DNA of 64,000 nucleotides, from NCBI RefSeq assembly GCF_011752005.1, contig NZ_JAAIJZ010000002.1, forward strand, positions 186,001-250,000, read 5' to 3'. Within the stretch, counting starts at the first letter, position 1. Every line of letters begins with the position of its first letter. Below are positions 43,142 through 52,684 of this stretch, one piece after another. Source of the DNA: Canibacter zhoujuaniae. Its GTDB lineage: Bacteria; Actinomycetota; Actinomycetes; Actinomycetales; Microbacteriaceae. The translations under genes were made by a program, and so were the position numbers. The notes under the pieces were generated by a model. It did no database searches. It had not been told where the DNA came from and worked only from the letters and a program-made list of their open reading frames with translations.

Positions 43142-44832
43142 TCGAAGAGCTTGAAATTAAAGATCTTGGTGTTATCGCGCAAACAACGCTGCCGCTCGGC
43201 CCGGGGTTTACGGCTATTACCGGTGAGACTGGCGCAGGTAAAACGATGGTTGTTACTGCGCTCAGTCTCTTAATGGGGGCGCGCAGCGATAGCTCGCTCG
43301 TGCGCAGTGGCGCTGCGCAGGCGCGGATCGGCGGTGTCATCGGGCGTCTCAACATTCCCGCCATCGCGGCACTGGTCGACGAAGCAGGCGGCGAGATTGA
43401 AGAGGATGAGCTGCTTTTAAGCAGAACCGTGCGGGCTGAGGGAGCGAGCCGTGCAACAGTTGGCGGTGTGCGCGCGCCGGTTGGGGTGCTGTCACAACTC
43501 GCACAGCACTTATTTTGTCTGCACGGGCAGTCTGATCAGCTTCGTCTGCGCTCGCAAACTGAACAGCGTGAGACCTTAGATAGATTCGGCGGATCTGCGA
43601 TTGGTGAGGCGCTGACCAAATACATTTCCGCATATGAGCGTCTGTCTGCGCTTCAGCAAGAGGTTAGTGAGATTGCCGAAAATGGTGCTGCGAGGCGTCG
43701 TGAAGCAGAGCAGTTGCGGGCTGAAATCAACGAGATAAGCGCAGTAGATCCGCAAGAAAATGAGACTGCTGAAGTAGCCGCACGGGTAGAGAAGCTAGCG
43801 CACGCAGAACAACTGCGTGCTGCGGTAGCTGGCGCAGCTAATGCGCTCTCCGGTGATGACTCTGGCGCTGACAGTGTTGATGCGCTCTCAATTCTCTCTA
43901 TCGCTATCGAGCGGGTGCGCGAGGGCGCACACATCGACAGCACGCTTGCAGACAGTCTCAACGAGCTGGAAAGCGTGCTGGCGCAGACGCAGAGCGTGGC
44001 GCGGGATCTTTTTGCGTACGGCGCAGATCTTGAAGCAGGTGGGCCAGCAGAGCTTGCGGCCGCCCAGCAGCGACTGGCTGATTTGAAGCAGTTAGAGCGC
44101 AATTACGGCCCGGAATTAAGCGATGTGCTCGCCTATTTTGCAGCAGCGAACGACCGGCTGCTGCTGCTGGATCAAGACGACGACCGACTTGCTATTTTAG
44201 AGAGCGAACTTAACACCGCTAGGGAAGAGCACGCAGTAGCTGCCACCGAACTAAGCGAACTGCGCAGCACGGCAGCTGCCCGTCTGTCGCAACTTGTAAC
44301 AGCGGAATTAAAGCATCTTGCTCTGCCTGAGACAGCGCTGGAGATTTCTGTAGCGCCGCGTGAAGCAGGCTCACACGGCGCAGACGAAGTGCTTTTTCTG
44401 CTGCGTTCTCATCAGGGCGCGACACCGGCACCGCTTGCCCGCGCCGCATCCGGTGGTGAGCTGTCACGCATAATGCTCGCAATCGAGGTGGTGCTAGCGG
44501 GCACCGATCCTGTTCCAACATTCGTGTTTGATGAAATTGACGCCGGCATTGGTGGGGCGGCAGCGATTGAGGTGGGGCGACGTTTGAAAAAACTGTCCCA
44601 AACCGCGCAGGTTATAGTAGTGACACATCTACCGCAGGTTGCGGCATTTGCCGATAATCACCTGCGGGTGCTCAAGGACAGCGCCGGCGGATACACCGAA
44701 AGCAGCTGTCAGCAGCTTGTGGGAGAAGAGCGCGAAAAAGAAATAGCGCGTCTGCTCTCCGGTCTTACCGATTCAGACTCGGCGCGGGAGCATGCGCGAG
44801 AGCTTCTTGATATGGGCGTTAGTAACTTATAG
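43138..44832 (+). CDS. recN: DNA repair protein RecN
   Basis: A 564-residue SMC-like ATPase of double-strand-break repair. Walker A GETGAGKTMVVTALSLL is at about residue 30, long coiled coils fill the middle (about residues 150-380), and the C-terminal ABC signature ASGGELSRIMLAIEV precedes Walker B FVFDEIDAGIGG. ATG 43138 overlaps the nadK stop. An upstream alternative at 43120 adds six residues. Standard length. Confidence 0.95.
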   Translation: MIEELEIKDLGVIAQTTLPLGPGFTAITGETGAGKTMVVTALSLLMGARSDSSLVRSGAAQARIGGVIGRLNIPAIAALVDEAGGEIEEDELLLSRTVRAEGASRATVGGVRAPVGVLSQLAQHLFCLHGQSDQLRLRSQTEQRETLDRFGGSAIGEALTKYISAYERLSALQQEVSEIAENGAARRREAEQLRAEINEISAVDPQENETAEVAARVEKLAHAEQLRAAVAGAANALSGDDSGADSVDALSILSIAIERVREGAHIDSTLADSLNELESVLAQTQSVARDLFAYGADLEAGGPAELAAAQQRLADLKQLERNYGPELSDVLAYFAAANDRLLLLDQDDDRLAILESELNTAREEHAVAATELSELRSTAAARLSQLVTAELKHLALPETALEISVAPREAGSHGADEVLFLLRSHQGATPAPLARAASGGELSRIMLAIEVVLAGTDPVPTFVFDEIDAGIGGAAAIEVGRRLKKLSQTAQVIVVTHLPQVAAFADNHLRVLKDSAGGYTESSCQQLVGEEREKEIARLLSGLTDSDSAREHARELLDMGVSNL

Positions 44833-44854
44833 TGCGCGCCGCTATTGTTAAACT

Positions 44855-46105
44855 ATGAAACTTCCCGTCCGTTTTAAAATGCCGCAGCAGGTGAAGCTGC
44901 AGCAAATCTTACCCGTTAAAGAGGAACACCCCGAGATTAAGCGGGTTGATATCGAAAAGCTCGACGAGAAGACCACCGAGCTTTATCTGGATGCGCGCCA
45001 GGCGGCAGAAGATGCGGAGCGTGAGGCCGCCAACCCGAATGCTGAACGTCCAAAACAGTTCTTTATTCGTGCACCCTTTCAACTGGGTTTTGTGACCGCG
45101 CTTGGCGTGCTCACCGCTTTAGGGTTAATCGCGGCACTCCAGTCGGCGAGCACAGTGCTTGTGTATATCGCCGGTGCTCTGTTTATTGCGCTCGGGCTGG
45201 ATCCGGTGGTGCGCAAGCTTGAATCTTGGAAGTTTAAACGACCACTGGCAATCGCCACGGTTTTTGTTGTGTTCCTCGGGCTTATCGCAGGCGTGATTAG
45301 CATTATCCTGCCGGCGATTATCGAGCAGGTGACACAGGTTGTGCAGCTGGCACCGGGGTATTTGAGCTCGCTGCCGCGCCAGAGTTGGTTCCACGATGTG
45401 CAACAGCGGTTTGGTGAATACGCTGATTTCGATGAGATAATTCGTATTTCCAGGGAGTTCGTTTCAAACCCAGACAACCTAACAACCGTGGCCGGTGGAG
45501 TCTGGCAGGCTGGAATTGGGATCGCAAACGGTGTCACCGCGACGATAATTGTGCTCATCTTGAGCCTCTACTTCCTGGCATCTCTGCCAGCAATGAAGCG
45601 CGGTTTTTACCTTGTGAGCCCGCGCAGCAAGCGGGCCCGCGTCATCGATATCACCGAACAGGTGACAGAATCTGTCGGCGGGTTTATTAGCGGGCAGGTA
45701 ATTATTGCGACAACAAACGCGACACTGGGCTTCATTATGATGAGCATTATTGGGGTGCCATATGCTGCGGTTGTCGCCGTGGTGGTTTTTATGCTGGCGC
45801 TAATTCCGTTGATTGGTGCGATCTCTGCAACCGCTGTCGTAACCCTTATCGCCCTGTTCAACTCTCCGGGCACCGCGCTGATAGCGCTTATCTACTACCT
45901 GATCTACATGCAGCTTGAGGCATACGTTTTGACTCCGATCGTGATGCGTCGTGTTGTGTCGGTGCCCGGGGCGTTTGTTGTGATCGGCGCGCTGACCGGT
46001 GGTACGCTCCTGGGGTTGTTGGGTGCGCTAACTGCGATCCCTGTGACCGCTGCGCTGCTGATGATCGTGAAGCAGGTGTGGGTGCCGCGTCAGGACGAAA
46101 GATAA
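44855..46105 (+). CDS. AI-2E family transporter
   Basis: A 416-residue membrane protein with about 7-8 transmembrane helices, after a charged, cytoplasmic 75-residue N-terminus. The helix LFIALGLDPVVRKLESWKFK and the later region VVAVVVFMLALIPLIGAISA are typical of the AI-2E (PerM/TqsA) family. These proteins export small molecules or act in ion exchange; the substrate is not known here. It sits 22 bp after recN and 31 bp before pyrG. Confidence 0.87.
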   Translation: MKLPVRFKMPQQVKLQQILPVKEEHPEIKRVDIEKLDEKTTELYLDARQAAEDAEREAANPNAERPKQFFIRAPFQLGFVTALGVLTALGLIAALQSASTVLVYIAGALFIALGLDPVVRKLESWKFKRPLAIATVFVVFLGLIAGVISIILPAIIEQVTQVVQLAPGYLSSLPRQSWFHDVQQRFGEYADFDEIIRISREFVSNPDNLTTVAGGVWQAGIGIANGVTATIIVLILSLYFLASLPAMKRGFYLVSPRSKRARVIDITEQVTESVGGFISGQVIIATTNATLGFIMMSIIGVPYAAVVAVVVFMLALIPLIGAISATAVVTLIALFNSPGTALIALIYYLIYMQLEAYVLTPIVMRRVVSVPGAFVVIGALTGGTLLGLLGALTAIPVTAALLMIVKQVWVPRQDER

Positions 46106-46136
46106 AACTCAGTCACTACTGATAGGATAGAAGTCC

Positions 46137-47789
46137 GTGGGTAATACAGCTAAAATCACAAAGCAAATTTTCGTTACCGGCGGTGTTGTGTCATCGCTTG
46201 GCAAAGGTTTGACGGCGGCGAGCCTCGGTAATCTTCTGACGGCACGCGGTCTGCGCGTTGCGATGCAAAAGCTTGACCCGTATCTGAATGTCGACCCTGG
46301 CACAATGAACCCGTTTCAGCACGGTGAGGTTTTTGTGACCGACGACGGCGCTGAAACCGATCTCGATATTGGCCATTATGAGAGATTTCTCGGACACAAT
46401 CTATCAGGTGCTGCTAACGTCACAACCGGCCAAGTCTATTCAGAGGTAATAGCCGCCGAACGCCGCGGTGACTATCTTGGGCAGACGGTGCAGGTGATCC
46501 CGCACATTACCAACGAAATTAAGCGTCGTATGCGTCTGCAGGCGGAAGAAGACCCGCAACCAGACGTGATTATTACAGAAGTTGGCGGCACTGTTGGTGA
46601 TATTGAGTCGCAGCCCTTCCTCGAGAGCGCTCGTCAGGTGCGACATGAGCTAGGCCGAAACAACGTGATCTTTGTGCACGTCTCACTGGTGCCGTTCATG
46701 GGGGCCTCGGGTGAGCAGAAGACCAAACCCACCCAGCACTCTGTAGCGGCTTTGCGTTCAATAGGTATTCAGCCGGATGCGCTCGTGCTGCGCAGTGATC
46801 GGCCGGTCACACCCGACAACCTTGCCAAGATTGCACTCATGTGTGACGTTGACGAAAAAGCGGTTGTTAACGCGATAGATGTGCCAAGCATCTACAATCT
46901 ACCAAGCCTTTTGCACTCCCAAGGTCTTGACGAGACAATCGTGCAGCATCTGCAGCTGCAAGACAAAGCTCGGGAAGTAGACTGGACCCGGTGGCAGCCG
47001 GTGCTTGATGCGGTAGAGAGCCCGAAGCATGAGGTCACCATCGGTCTGATCGGTAAATACATCGACCTGCCAGACGCCTACCTCTCAGTTACTGAAGCAT
47101 TGCGCGCCGGTGGTTTTGCGCACGGTTCAAAAGTCAACATTAAGTGGATTGTGTCAGCCGATTGCGAGACTCAAGCCGGCGCTGCAGAGCAGCTCAGCGA
47201 CGTCGATGCAATCTGTGTTCCCGGCGGTTTTGGAGTGCGCGGTGTTGACGGCAAAATTAGTGCGCTGCGCTACGCGCGCGAAAATAAGATCCCGACCCTC
47301 GGTCTCTGCCTGGGGCTGCAGGCAATGGTGATGGAATACGCGCGCAATATGGCCGGGCTCCAAGGTGCAAGCTCCACTGAGTTTGATCCTGAGACGCCAG
47401 TGCCGGTTATCGCAACCATGGAGGAGCAGCTGGCGCACATCGACGGTGGTGACCTCGGTGGCACCATGCGGCTCGGACAGTATGAAGCAAAGTTTACTGA
47501 GGGATCGCTCGCAGCAGAACTGTATGGCGCAGACAGCGCTATGGAGCGGCACCGGCACCGCTACGAGGTAAACAACAAATACCGTGAGCAGATTGCGAAT
47601 GCCGGTCTTGTTTTCTCAGGCACCAGCCCAGACGGCCAGCTGGTTGAGTTTGTTGAACTGCCACGCGAGGTGCACCCATTCTATATTTCAACCCAAGCGC
47701 ATCCTGAGCTAAAGAGTCGTCCGAGCGATCCGCATCCGCTGTTTGCTGGTTTGGCAGGCGCAGCTATTGCGCGTAAGACCGGTGCTTAG
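46137..47789 (+). CDS. pyrG: CTP synthase
   Basis: PyrG aminates UTP to CTP using glutamine. The 550-residue protein has the synthetase domain with FVTGGVVSSLGKGLTAAS near the N-terminus. The C-terminal class I glutamine amidotransferase has its nucleophile in LGLCLGLQAMV (about residue 390) and the His/Glu pair in QAHPELKSRPSDPHPLF. GTG is the start, with GATAGAAG upstream. The stop is inside the start of xerD, so they are coupled. Confidence 0.97.
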   Translation: MGNTAKITKQIFVTGGVVSSLGKGLTAASLGNLLTARGLRVAMQKLDPYLNVDPGTMNPFQHGEVFVTDDGAETDLDIGHYERFLGHNLSGAANVTTGQVYSEVIAAERRGDYLGQTVQVIPHITNEIKRRMRLQAEEDPQPDVIITEVGGTVGDIESQPFLESARQVRHELGRNNVIFVHVSLVPFMGASGEQKTKPTQHSVAALRSIGIQPDALVLRSDRPVTPDNLAKIALMCDVDEKAVVNAIDVPSIYNLPSLLHSQGLDETIVQHLQLQDKAREVDWTRWQPVLDAVESPKHEVTIGLIGKYIDLPDAYLSVTEALRAGGFAHGSKVNIKWIVSADCETQAGAAEQLSDVDAICVPGGFGVRGVDGKISALRYARENKIPTLGLCLGLQAMVMEYARNMAGLQGASSTEFDPETPVPVIATMEEQLAHIDGGDLGGTMRLGQYEAKFTEGSLAAELYGADSAMERHRHRYEVNNKYREQIANAGLVFSGTSPDGQLVEFVELPREVHPFYISTQAHPELKSRPSDPHPLFAGLAGAAIARKTGA

Positions 47790-48756
47790 TCCGGAAGCGG
47801 GAGCCAACAGGTATCTTAAATATCTGTCTCTTGAACGGCGGATCAGCAAAAATACGCAGCTGGCCTATGAGCGCGACCTTGCAGTCTACTGCGAGTGGCT
47901 GCGAGAGCAGCAGATCGACGATCTTGAGGCGGTTACAAAGGCGCATCTGAATGATTTTGTAACCACAATTTCAGCGGAGCGGCGCGCAAGTAAAGCAACA
48001 CTGACCCGGCGTATTTCGACCGTGCGCGGTCTGCATCGGTTTTTGTATCTTGAAGGGTGTGTGACTGAGTTTGCGGCCAGCGCGTTGCGCTCCCCAAAGC
48101 CAGCAAAGAATCTGCCGCACGCCCTAACCATTGGCGAAGTTGAATCTTTACTCGCAGCGGTTGGCGGTGACGGCGCAAACGATGCAGCAGCATCCCCTGT
48201 TGCGCTGCGCGATCGCGCACTGCTTGAGCTTTTGTATGCCAGCGGGATGCGTGTTAGTGAGGCGCTGGCGCTTGATGTTGATGATCTTTTTAACACCGCC
48301 GGTCAGGCATTTGAAAACTTGGCTGACGGCGGCTTTATTCGTGTGCAGGGAAAGGGTGGAAAGCAGCGGCTTGTACCGTTTGGGTCGTATGCCGGCCGCG
48401 CGTTAGGGGCCTACCTCACAAGAGCGCGACCGATTTTTGCGGCGCAGAGCGCAACTGGCAGGGTGAAGGCCGACGCCCGCGGTGCGCTGTTTCTCGGTCC
48501 CCGCGGCGGGCGGGTGAGTCGGCAGACGGCGTGGCTGGTGATTCAGAGAGCGGCAGAAGTGGCTGGTATTAAGCAGAAAATTTCCCCGCACTCACTGCGG
48601 CACAGTTTTGCAACACACCTTCTTGAAGGGGGTGCGGATGTGCGGGCAGTGCAAGAGCTGCTCGGTCACGCGAGCGTGAACACAACCCAGATTTATACCC
48701 ATGTGTCCCGGGCGACACTGCAGGAACACTATCAGTTAGCGCACCCACGCAAATAG
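47782..48756 (+). CDS. xerD: Site-specific tyrosine recombinase XerD
   Basis: A 324-residue integrase-family recombinase that resolves chromosome dimers at dif with XerC. The N-terminal SAM-like domain spans residues 10-100. The catalytic residues are visible as R in ASGMRVSEAL, K in GKGGKQRLVPF, HxxR in HSLRHSFATHLL, H in LGHASVNTTQIY, and the tyrosine in IYTHVS. GTG 47782 overlaps the pyrG stop by 8 bp. In relatives it is followed by parA-scpA-scpB; here a reverse-strand cluster intervenes. Confidence 0.94.
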   Translation: MLSPEAGANRYLKYLSLERRISKNTQLAYERDLAVYCEWLREQQIDDLEAVTKAHLNDFVTTISAERRASKATLTRRISTVRGLHRFLYLEGCVTEFAASALRSPKPAKNLPHALTIGEVESLLAAVGGDGANDAAASPVALRDRALLELLYASGMRVSEALALDVDDLFNTAGQAFENLADGGFIRVQGKGGKQRLVPFGSYAGRALGAYLTRARPIFAAQSATGRVKADARGALFLGPRGGRVSRQTAWLVIQRAAEVAGIKQKISPHSLRHSFATHLLEGGADVRAVQELLGHASVNTTQIYTHVSRATLQEHYQLAHPRK

Positions 48757-48768
48757 CTTGTTTTATAG

Positions 48769-49944
48769 TTAGCCGCACCACGAAGCAGCGGTGCCCGGCA
48801 GGGTAGCAAGCAGCGCCCCAGTGCTGCGTGCTATAACGGCCTGCTGCGGGGTAGCGGATGCTTCACCGCTGTCTGCTGGCACCACCTCAACGGCAACAAA
48901 CTGTTTGTTTGGGCTCAAACAAATACGTGAAACTTTCGAGCTTGGTGCTGCGGGCTGGTAAATAATCTCACCCTGTGCGTTAACAACAGTGCGCTCAGAC
49001 TCAATATGCAGCTCGGATCCGTTCCACTGCGGTTTACTGCGATCCGCCAGCGGAATCCAAGGATCGTCTGTCAGCTGTGGCACGCCATCAAGCCCAACCG
49101 TATAGTGGTCACCGCTCTGGGTTAGCACGTGCGCTGTGTTGCTATTTTGCTCGAAATACCAGTCTGCAACCTTTAGCTGGGTCACCTCATCGAGCTGCAC
49201 AACCCGCCCACCGAAGGTGCTAATGTTTGCGAGCGATTGCAGTGCCAACACATCGTGTGACACCAGGTCATATTTCATGCCAAGCAGGGTGCCGTCGGGA
49301 CTGAATTGAATTTGATGATCGCGCTCTGACTTAAAAATCGGCAGCTCGACCTGTTCGGAGCTGTCCTGCTGTTTCACTGTCAGCACGAAGTCGCCGGTAG
49401 CTCGCTCGCGGGCGGCCGCAACCCAGTTTCCGCCAACTGCGTAGTCATAGATCCCGTCTGCTGTAAGCACCTCTTTGGGTTTTCCGCCGGGCACTTCGTA
49501 TGCGACGATTCTGCTGCCTGGGCCATCTCCGACGCGAGTCACAAGGCGCTGCGCAGCTGTTTTAAAGCTTGTTGAAAACACGCCAGAAGCCCCGGTGGCA
49601 AGGCTGGTCGCGTCACCGGTGACGCGATATTCCTGTGCAGCCAACAGCGGTTCGTGAAAGGTGACGGTGATTTGCGCGCCGCTCGCACTAACGTCAAACT
49701 CAGGGGAGTGCGTTTCTGAGGCAATCGCCAAGTTTGTGGGTGCGGCAGATAGTGGCTGGTTAAACGTCAGAGTGAGTCGCTGCCCGGCAAGTTCCACAAC
49801 TCTTTCCGGCTGGATCCCGGTATCGCGCAGCTGCGGTGCGCGCACGGCCCCGGTTGCGGCACCGGCTACCGTGAGCAGCAAGAGAACTAAGCCAGTTAGC
49901 GCTGCCACCAGTTGAAAACGTCTTTGCGGTTGTGCGCCCGTCAT
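48769..49944 (-). CDS. Exported beta-propeller-like protein with Ig-like domain
   Basis: A 391-residue protein with a signal anchor (LVAALTGLVLLLLTVAGAAT, about residues 12-31). An Ig-like (SbsA-type) region with LTLTFNQPLSAAPTNLAI and ITVTFHEPLLAAQEYRVTG follows to about residue 130. A WD40/PD40-like repeat region follows, with motifs such as IQFSPDGTLLGMKYD and ICLSPNKQFVAVEV. It has no catalytic motif that I recognise. It overlaps the TIGR03943-like gene by 4 bp and so belongs to a three-gene operon with a permease pair. A surface or periplasmic accessory role is inferred. Confidence 0.72.
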   Translation of the reverse strand: MTGAQPQRRFQLVAALTGLVLLLLTVAGAATGAVRAPQLRDTGIQPERVVELAGQRLTLTFNQPLSAAPTNLAIASETHSPEFDVSASGAQITVTFHEPLLAAQEYRVTGDATSLATGASGVFSTSFKTAAQRLVTRVGDGPGSRIVAYEVPGGKPKEVLTADGIYDYAVGGNWVAAARERATGDFVLTVKQQDSSEQVELPIFKSERDHQIQFSPDGTLLGMKYDLVSHDVLALQSLANISTFGGRVVQLDEVTQLKVADWYFEQNSNTAHVLTQSGDHYTVGLDGVPQLTDDPWIPLADRSKPQWNGSELHIESERTVVNAQGEIIYQPAAPSSKVSRICLSPNKQFVAVEVVPADSGEASATPQQAVIARSTGALLATLPGTAASWCG

Positions 49945-50699
49945 AGACCGCTCCCGTCAGTTGTTAGGTACGGGTTTGCGGGCTCAAGACCGGGGGTGAT
50001 CGTGTCTAATACAAGCACAGTAGCTGCTGCAGTTTCTGCGCTCGGACTGCTCGCAAAATACCCGGACAGCTGAACCCAATCACCCGCTGTAAAATCTTTC
50101 TGCCAATCGGGGGCGTAGACGGTGACGAACACAGCCTGTGCGTCAACAACACAGCAGGTGACACTATATCGGTTGAGACGGAAAAAATCCTCCGGCACAT
50201 CAGGGTCTGGTGTTATGAAGCCCAAGAGCTTTGCGCTGCGCCCGGCGAGCGCCGTTGCATCGGCACCGGTAGCAAGCTCCTGCGCCCAATCCAGCACAGT
50301 GCGATTTTCATCTGCGATATCTGAGGCTGGCGGTGCAGCTGGTGTGCTGCTGCCAGAAATAGGTGTGTTGCTTGTTGAGAGCGCACGATCCGTAGAGAGC
50401 GTGGCGGTGGGCAGCAGCACCAGGGGGACCACGAGCAAGAGCGCGATAAATCCCCCAACAGTTTGCAGCGCAGAGCTGCGATTCGGTTGCGCTTGTTGCG
50501 CCCGCTGTCTACGAGCTGCCGCGCTGATTATTAACGGCAGTGCGATAATCGCCATCGCGGTGGTAAACAGGGTGTAACGCGGATGCACATACATCCCCAA
50601 CTTCCCCGTCAGCACAAGATAAATAAGACTTGCGATGCCGACGATGGCCAGTGCCCAGCCGATCAACTCAGACTTTAGGAGGGGTGATTTTTTAGACAA
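49941..50699 (-). CDS. TIGR03943-family putative permease subunit (YcgQ-like)
   Basis: A 252-residue membrane protein. Three N-terminal transmembrane helices (GWALAIVGIASLIYLVLTG, MAIIALPLIISAA and GFIALLLVVPLVLLPTATL) are followed by a long extracytoplasmic domain. That domain contains FRLNRYSVTCCVVDAQAV and GDWVQLSGYF. This is the TIGR03943 / YcgQ layout, always paired with a YcgR-type permease, which is the next gene here (overlap 8 bp). Cysteine residues in SVTCCV fit a metal- or thiol-handling role, but the substrate is not established. Confidence 0.83.
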   Translation of the reverse strand: MSKKSPLLKSELIGWALAIVGIASLIYLVLTGKLGMYVHPRYTLFTTAMAIIALPLIISAAARRQRAQQAQPNRSSALQTVGGFIALLLVVPLVLLPTATLSTDRALSTSNTPISGSSTPAAPPASDIADENRTVLDWAQELATGADATALAGRSAKLLGFITPDPDVPEDFFRLNRYSVTCCVVDAQAVFVTVYAPDWQKDFTAGDWVQLSGYFASSPSAETAAATVLVLDTITPGLEPANPYLTTDGSGL

Positions 50700-51729
50700 A
50701 GAGATTCACCCCAAATCCGATTGCGAGAGCCCCAAGCAGAGCGAGCGCGGTGACAGCAGCGAGAGTTCTCGTGGTGAACGTTGTGCGTAACAGGAGCAGC
50801 ATTTTAATGTCTATCATCGCCCCAAAAATCAGGAAGGCGACGATCCCGCCAGGTAAAAAGATGCTTGCGAATGCGAGCATGAAGAAAGCGTCAACGGTTG
50901 AGCAGATCGAAACGGTAAACGCGAGAACTGTCAGAGCAAGCACACTGTAAATCGGGTGTGCACCCAGACCCGCCAGAAAATCAGTTGGAATGCCCGTTTG
51001 GATCGCCCCCGCCAGCAGACTACCAAGCGCTAGGGCGGGCATGAGCAGCAGGAGCTCGCTTGTAAAACTTGCGGATGCGCGCTGCCATTGCGACTTCCAA
51101 GGTAGTTTCGCGGCATCGCTGCTGTGCTCATGAGCGTGATCGTGGTTCGCGCAGCTGACCGCAAAGTCTGGCTCTAAAATAAGCTGCTGATTACTGTGGT
51201 GTGAGAAAACCCAGCCAATCAGATTGGCTATCAGAAAGCCCCCCATAATGCGTGCAATGAGGATGCCATCACTAAACCCGAACGCCTGATAGGTGGTGAT
51301 GATTGTGACCGGGTTGAGAATCGGTGCGGCGAGCACGAAAGTGAGCGTCTCAGCGGGTGACAAACCTTTGCGCAGGAGTCCGCGCGCGAGGGGAACATTG
51401 CCGCACTCACACACCGGGAGCACAACACCGAGAATAGAAAGCGCTGCGCGGCGCAGCACAGCGTTTTTAGGGAGCAGCTTGAACAGCATCGTGGCGGGCA
51501 CCCACAGCTGCACCGCAACCGCGATGAGCGCCCCCAAAATAACAAACGGCAGTGACTCAATGAACACCCCGGCGGCCAGGGTGCCAAGATCGCGCAGCAC
51601 CGTTGGCGCAGCCGTCGCGGGCAGGCGATCGGTTGCAAAGCGCAGGATGAAAACGCAGATAACGGTGAGGGCAACCCCAATCGCCCCGCTGCGAAGCAGA
51701 TTGTGAGGAGCCTTAGTAGTATCGCGCAT
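50692..51729 (-). CDS. YcgR/DUF318-type permease with His-rich loop
   Basis: A 345-residue permease with about eight transmembrane helices, in the family that includes YcgR (and is related to ArsP). The signature VLPVCECGNVPLARGLLRKG is conserved, and the inner loop contains the histidine-rich NHDHAHEHSSD. The paired TIGR03943 protein overlaps it by 8 bp. The His-rich loop and conserved cysteines suggest metal transport (inference). ATG 51729 is used although the Shine-Dalgarno is weak; a much longer frame runs back over parA and is rejected. It diverges from parA with 102 bp between. Confidence 0.84.
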   Translation of the reverse strand: MRDTTKAPHNLLRSGAIGVALTVICVFILRFATDRLPATAAPTVLRDLGTLAAGVFIESLPFVILGALIAVAVQLWVPATMLFKLLPKNAVLRRAALSILGVVLPVCECGNVPLARGLLRKGLSPAETLTFVLAAPILNPVTIITTYQAFGFSDGILIARIMGGFLIANLIGWVFSHHSNQQLILEPDFAVSCANHDHAHEHSSDAAKLPWKSQWQRASASFTSELLLLMPALALGSLLAGAIQTGIPTDFLAGLGAHPIYSVLALTVLAFTVSICSTVDAFFMLAFASIFLPGGIVAFLIFGAMIDIKMLLLLRTTFTTRTLAAVTALALLGALAIGFGVNLFV

Positions 51730-51831
51730 AGGTATGTCTAGGTTAGAGCTTGCAGCGCGGATCCGCCCGCAAAAATGCCGATAATCTCGGGTAGGATTGA
51801 TTAGAACACCCGGTAGTGGAAAGGATCCCCA

Positions 51832-52683
51832 GTGGTTGCGAAAAAGGAGATCGGCCCGACTGGTCGCCCAGAACGCTTTTTTGCTCCGCCAGCCAAGCTC
51901 GCCAAGCACGGCCCGGCGCGTATCATTTCGCTGTGCAACCAAAAGGGCGGGGTGGGTAAAACAACCACTTCTATTAACCTCGGGGCGGCTCTCGCTCGCT
52001 ACGGCCGCAAAGTGCTCGCGGTGGATTTTGATCCCCAGGGCGCGCTGTCTGCCGGTCTCGGTGTGCAGGCGCACGACGTGCCAACTATTTATGACCTGAT
52101 GCTCGGCAGCGTGAAAGACCCGCACGATGCGATTCAAACAACTGCGGTAACAAACCTAGACGTGATCCCCGCCAACATTGATCTGTCAGCGGCTGAAGTG
52201 CACCTGATAAACGAGGTTGCACGCGAGCAGATTTTGGCCGGTGTGCTGCGTAAAGTGCAAAACGAATATGATGTGATCCTGGTTGACTGCCAACCGTCAC
52301 TCGGCCTGCTTGCTGTCAATGCGCTGACTGCGAGTCACGGGGTTTTGATACCTCTGGCGTGTGAATATTTTGCGCTGCGCGGTGTTGCGCTTCTTATTGA
52401 CACCGTTGAGAAAGTGCGCGACAGACTCAATCCAGCGCTTGAGCTTGACGGCATTATCGGCACAATGTACGACAGTCGCACACTGCACTCGCGAGAGGTG
52501 CTGGAGCGAGTCGTTGATACCTTCGGCGACAAAGTGTTTGACACTGTTATTGGTCGCACAGTGCGCATCCCCGACGCCTCTGTGGCGGCGAAACCGATCC
52601 TCGATTATGCACCGGACAACGCCGCAGCCGAAGCCTATCTAAAACTCGCGCGTGAAATGGTCGTGCGCGGGGTGGTCGTGTAA
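51832..52683 (+). CDS. parA: ParA family chromosome-partitioning ATPase
   Basis: A 283-residue deviant Walker ATPase. KGGVGKTTTSINLG is at about residues 40-53, followed by AVDFDPQGALSAGLG and ILVDCQPSLGLLAVNAL. These are the ParA/MinD motifs. An N-terminal extension of about 30 residues precedes the core. The gene occupies the place of the ParA homologue in the xerD-parA-scpA-scpB-rluB cluster. No parB is adjacent, so a role apart from oriC segregation is possible. GTG is the start, with GGAAAGGA upstream. The rluB gene follows after 1 bp. Confidence 0.92.
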   Translation: MVAKKEIGPTGRPERFFAPPAKLAKHGPARIISLCNQKGGVGKTTTSINLGAALARYGRKVLAVDFDPQGALSAGLGVQAHDVPTIYDLMLGSVKDPHDAIQTTAVTNLDVIPANIDLSAAEVHLINEVAREQILAGVLRKVQNEYDVILVDCQPSLGLLAVNALTASHGVLIPLACEYFALRGVALLIDTVEKVRDRLNPALELDGIIGTMYDSRTLHSREVLERVVDTFGDKVFDTVIGRTVRIPDASVAAKPILDYAPDNAAAEAYLKLAREMVVRGVVV

Positions 52684-52684
52684 C

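Noticed and set aside
50692..52137. 481-residue version of the YcgR-type permease
   Set aside because: The extra 136 N-terminal residues run antisense to parA and carry no homology; the permease homology starts at ATG 51729.
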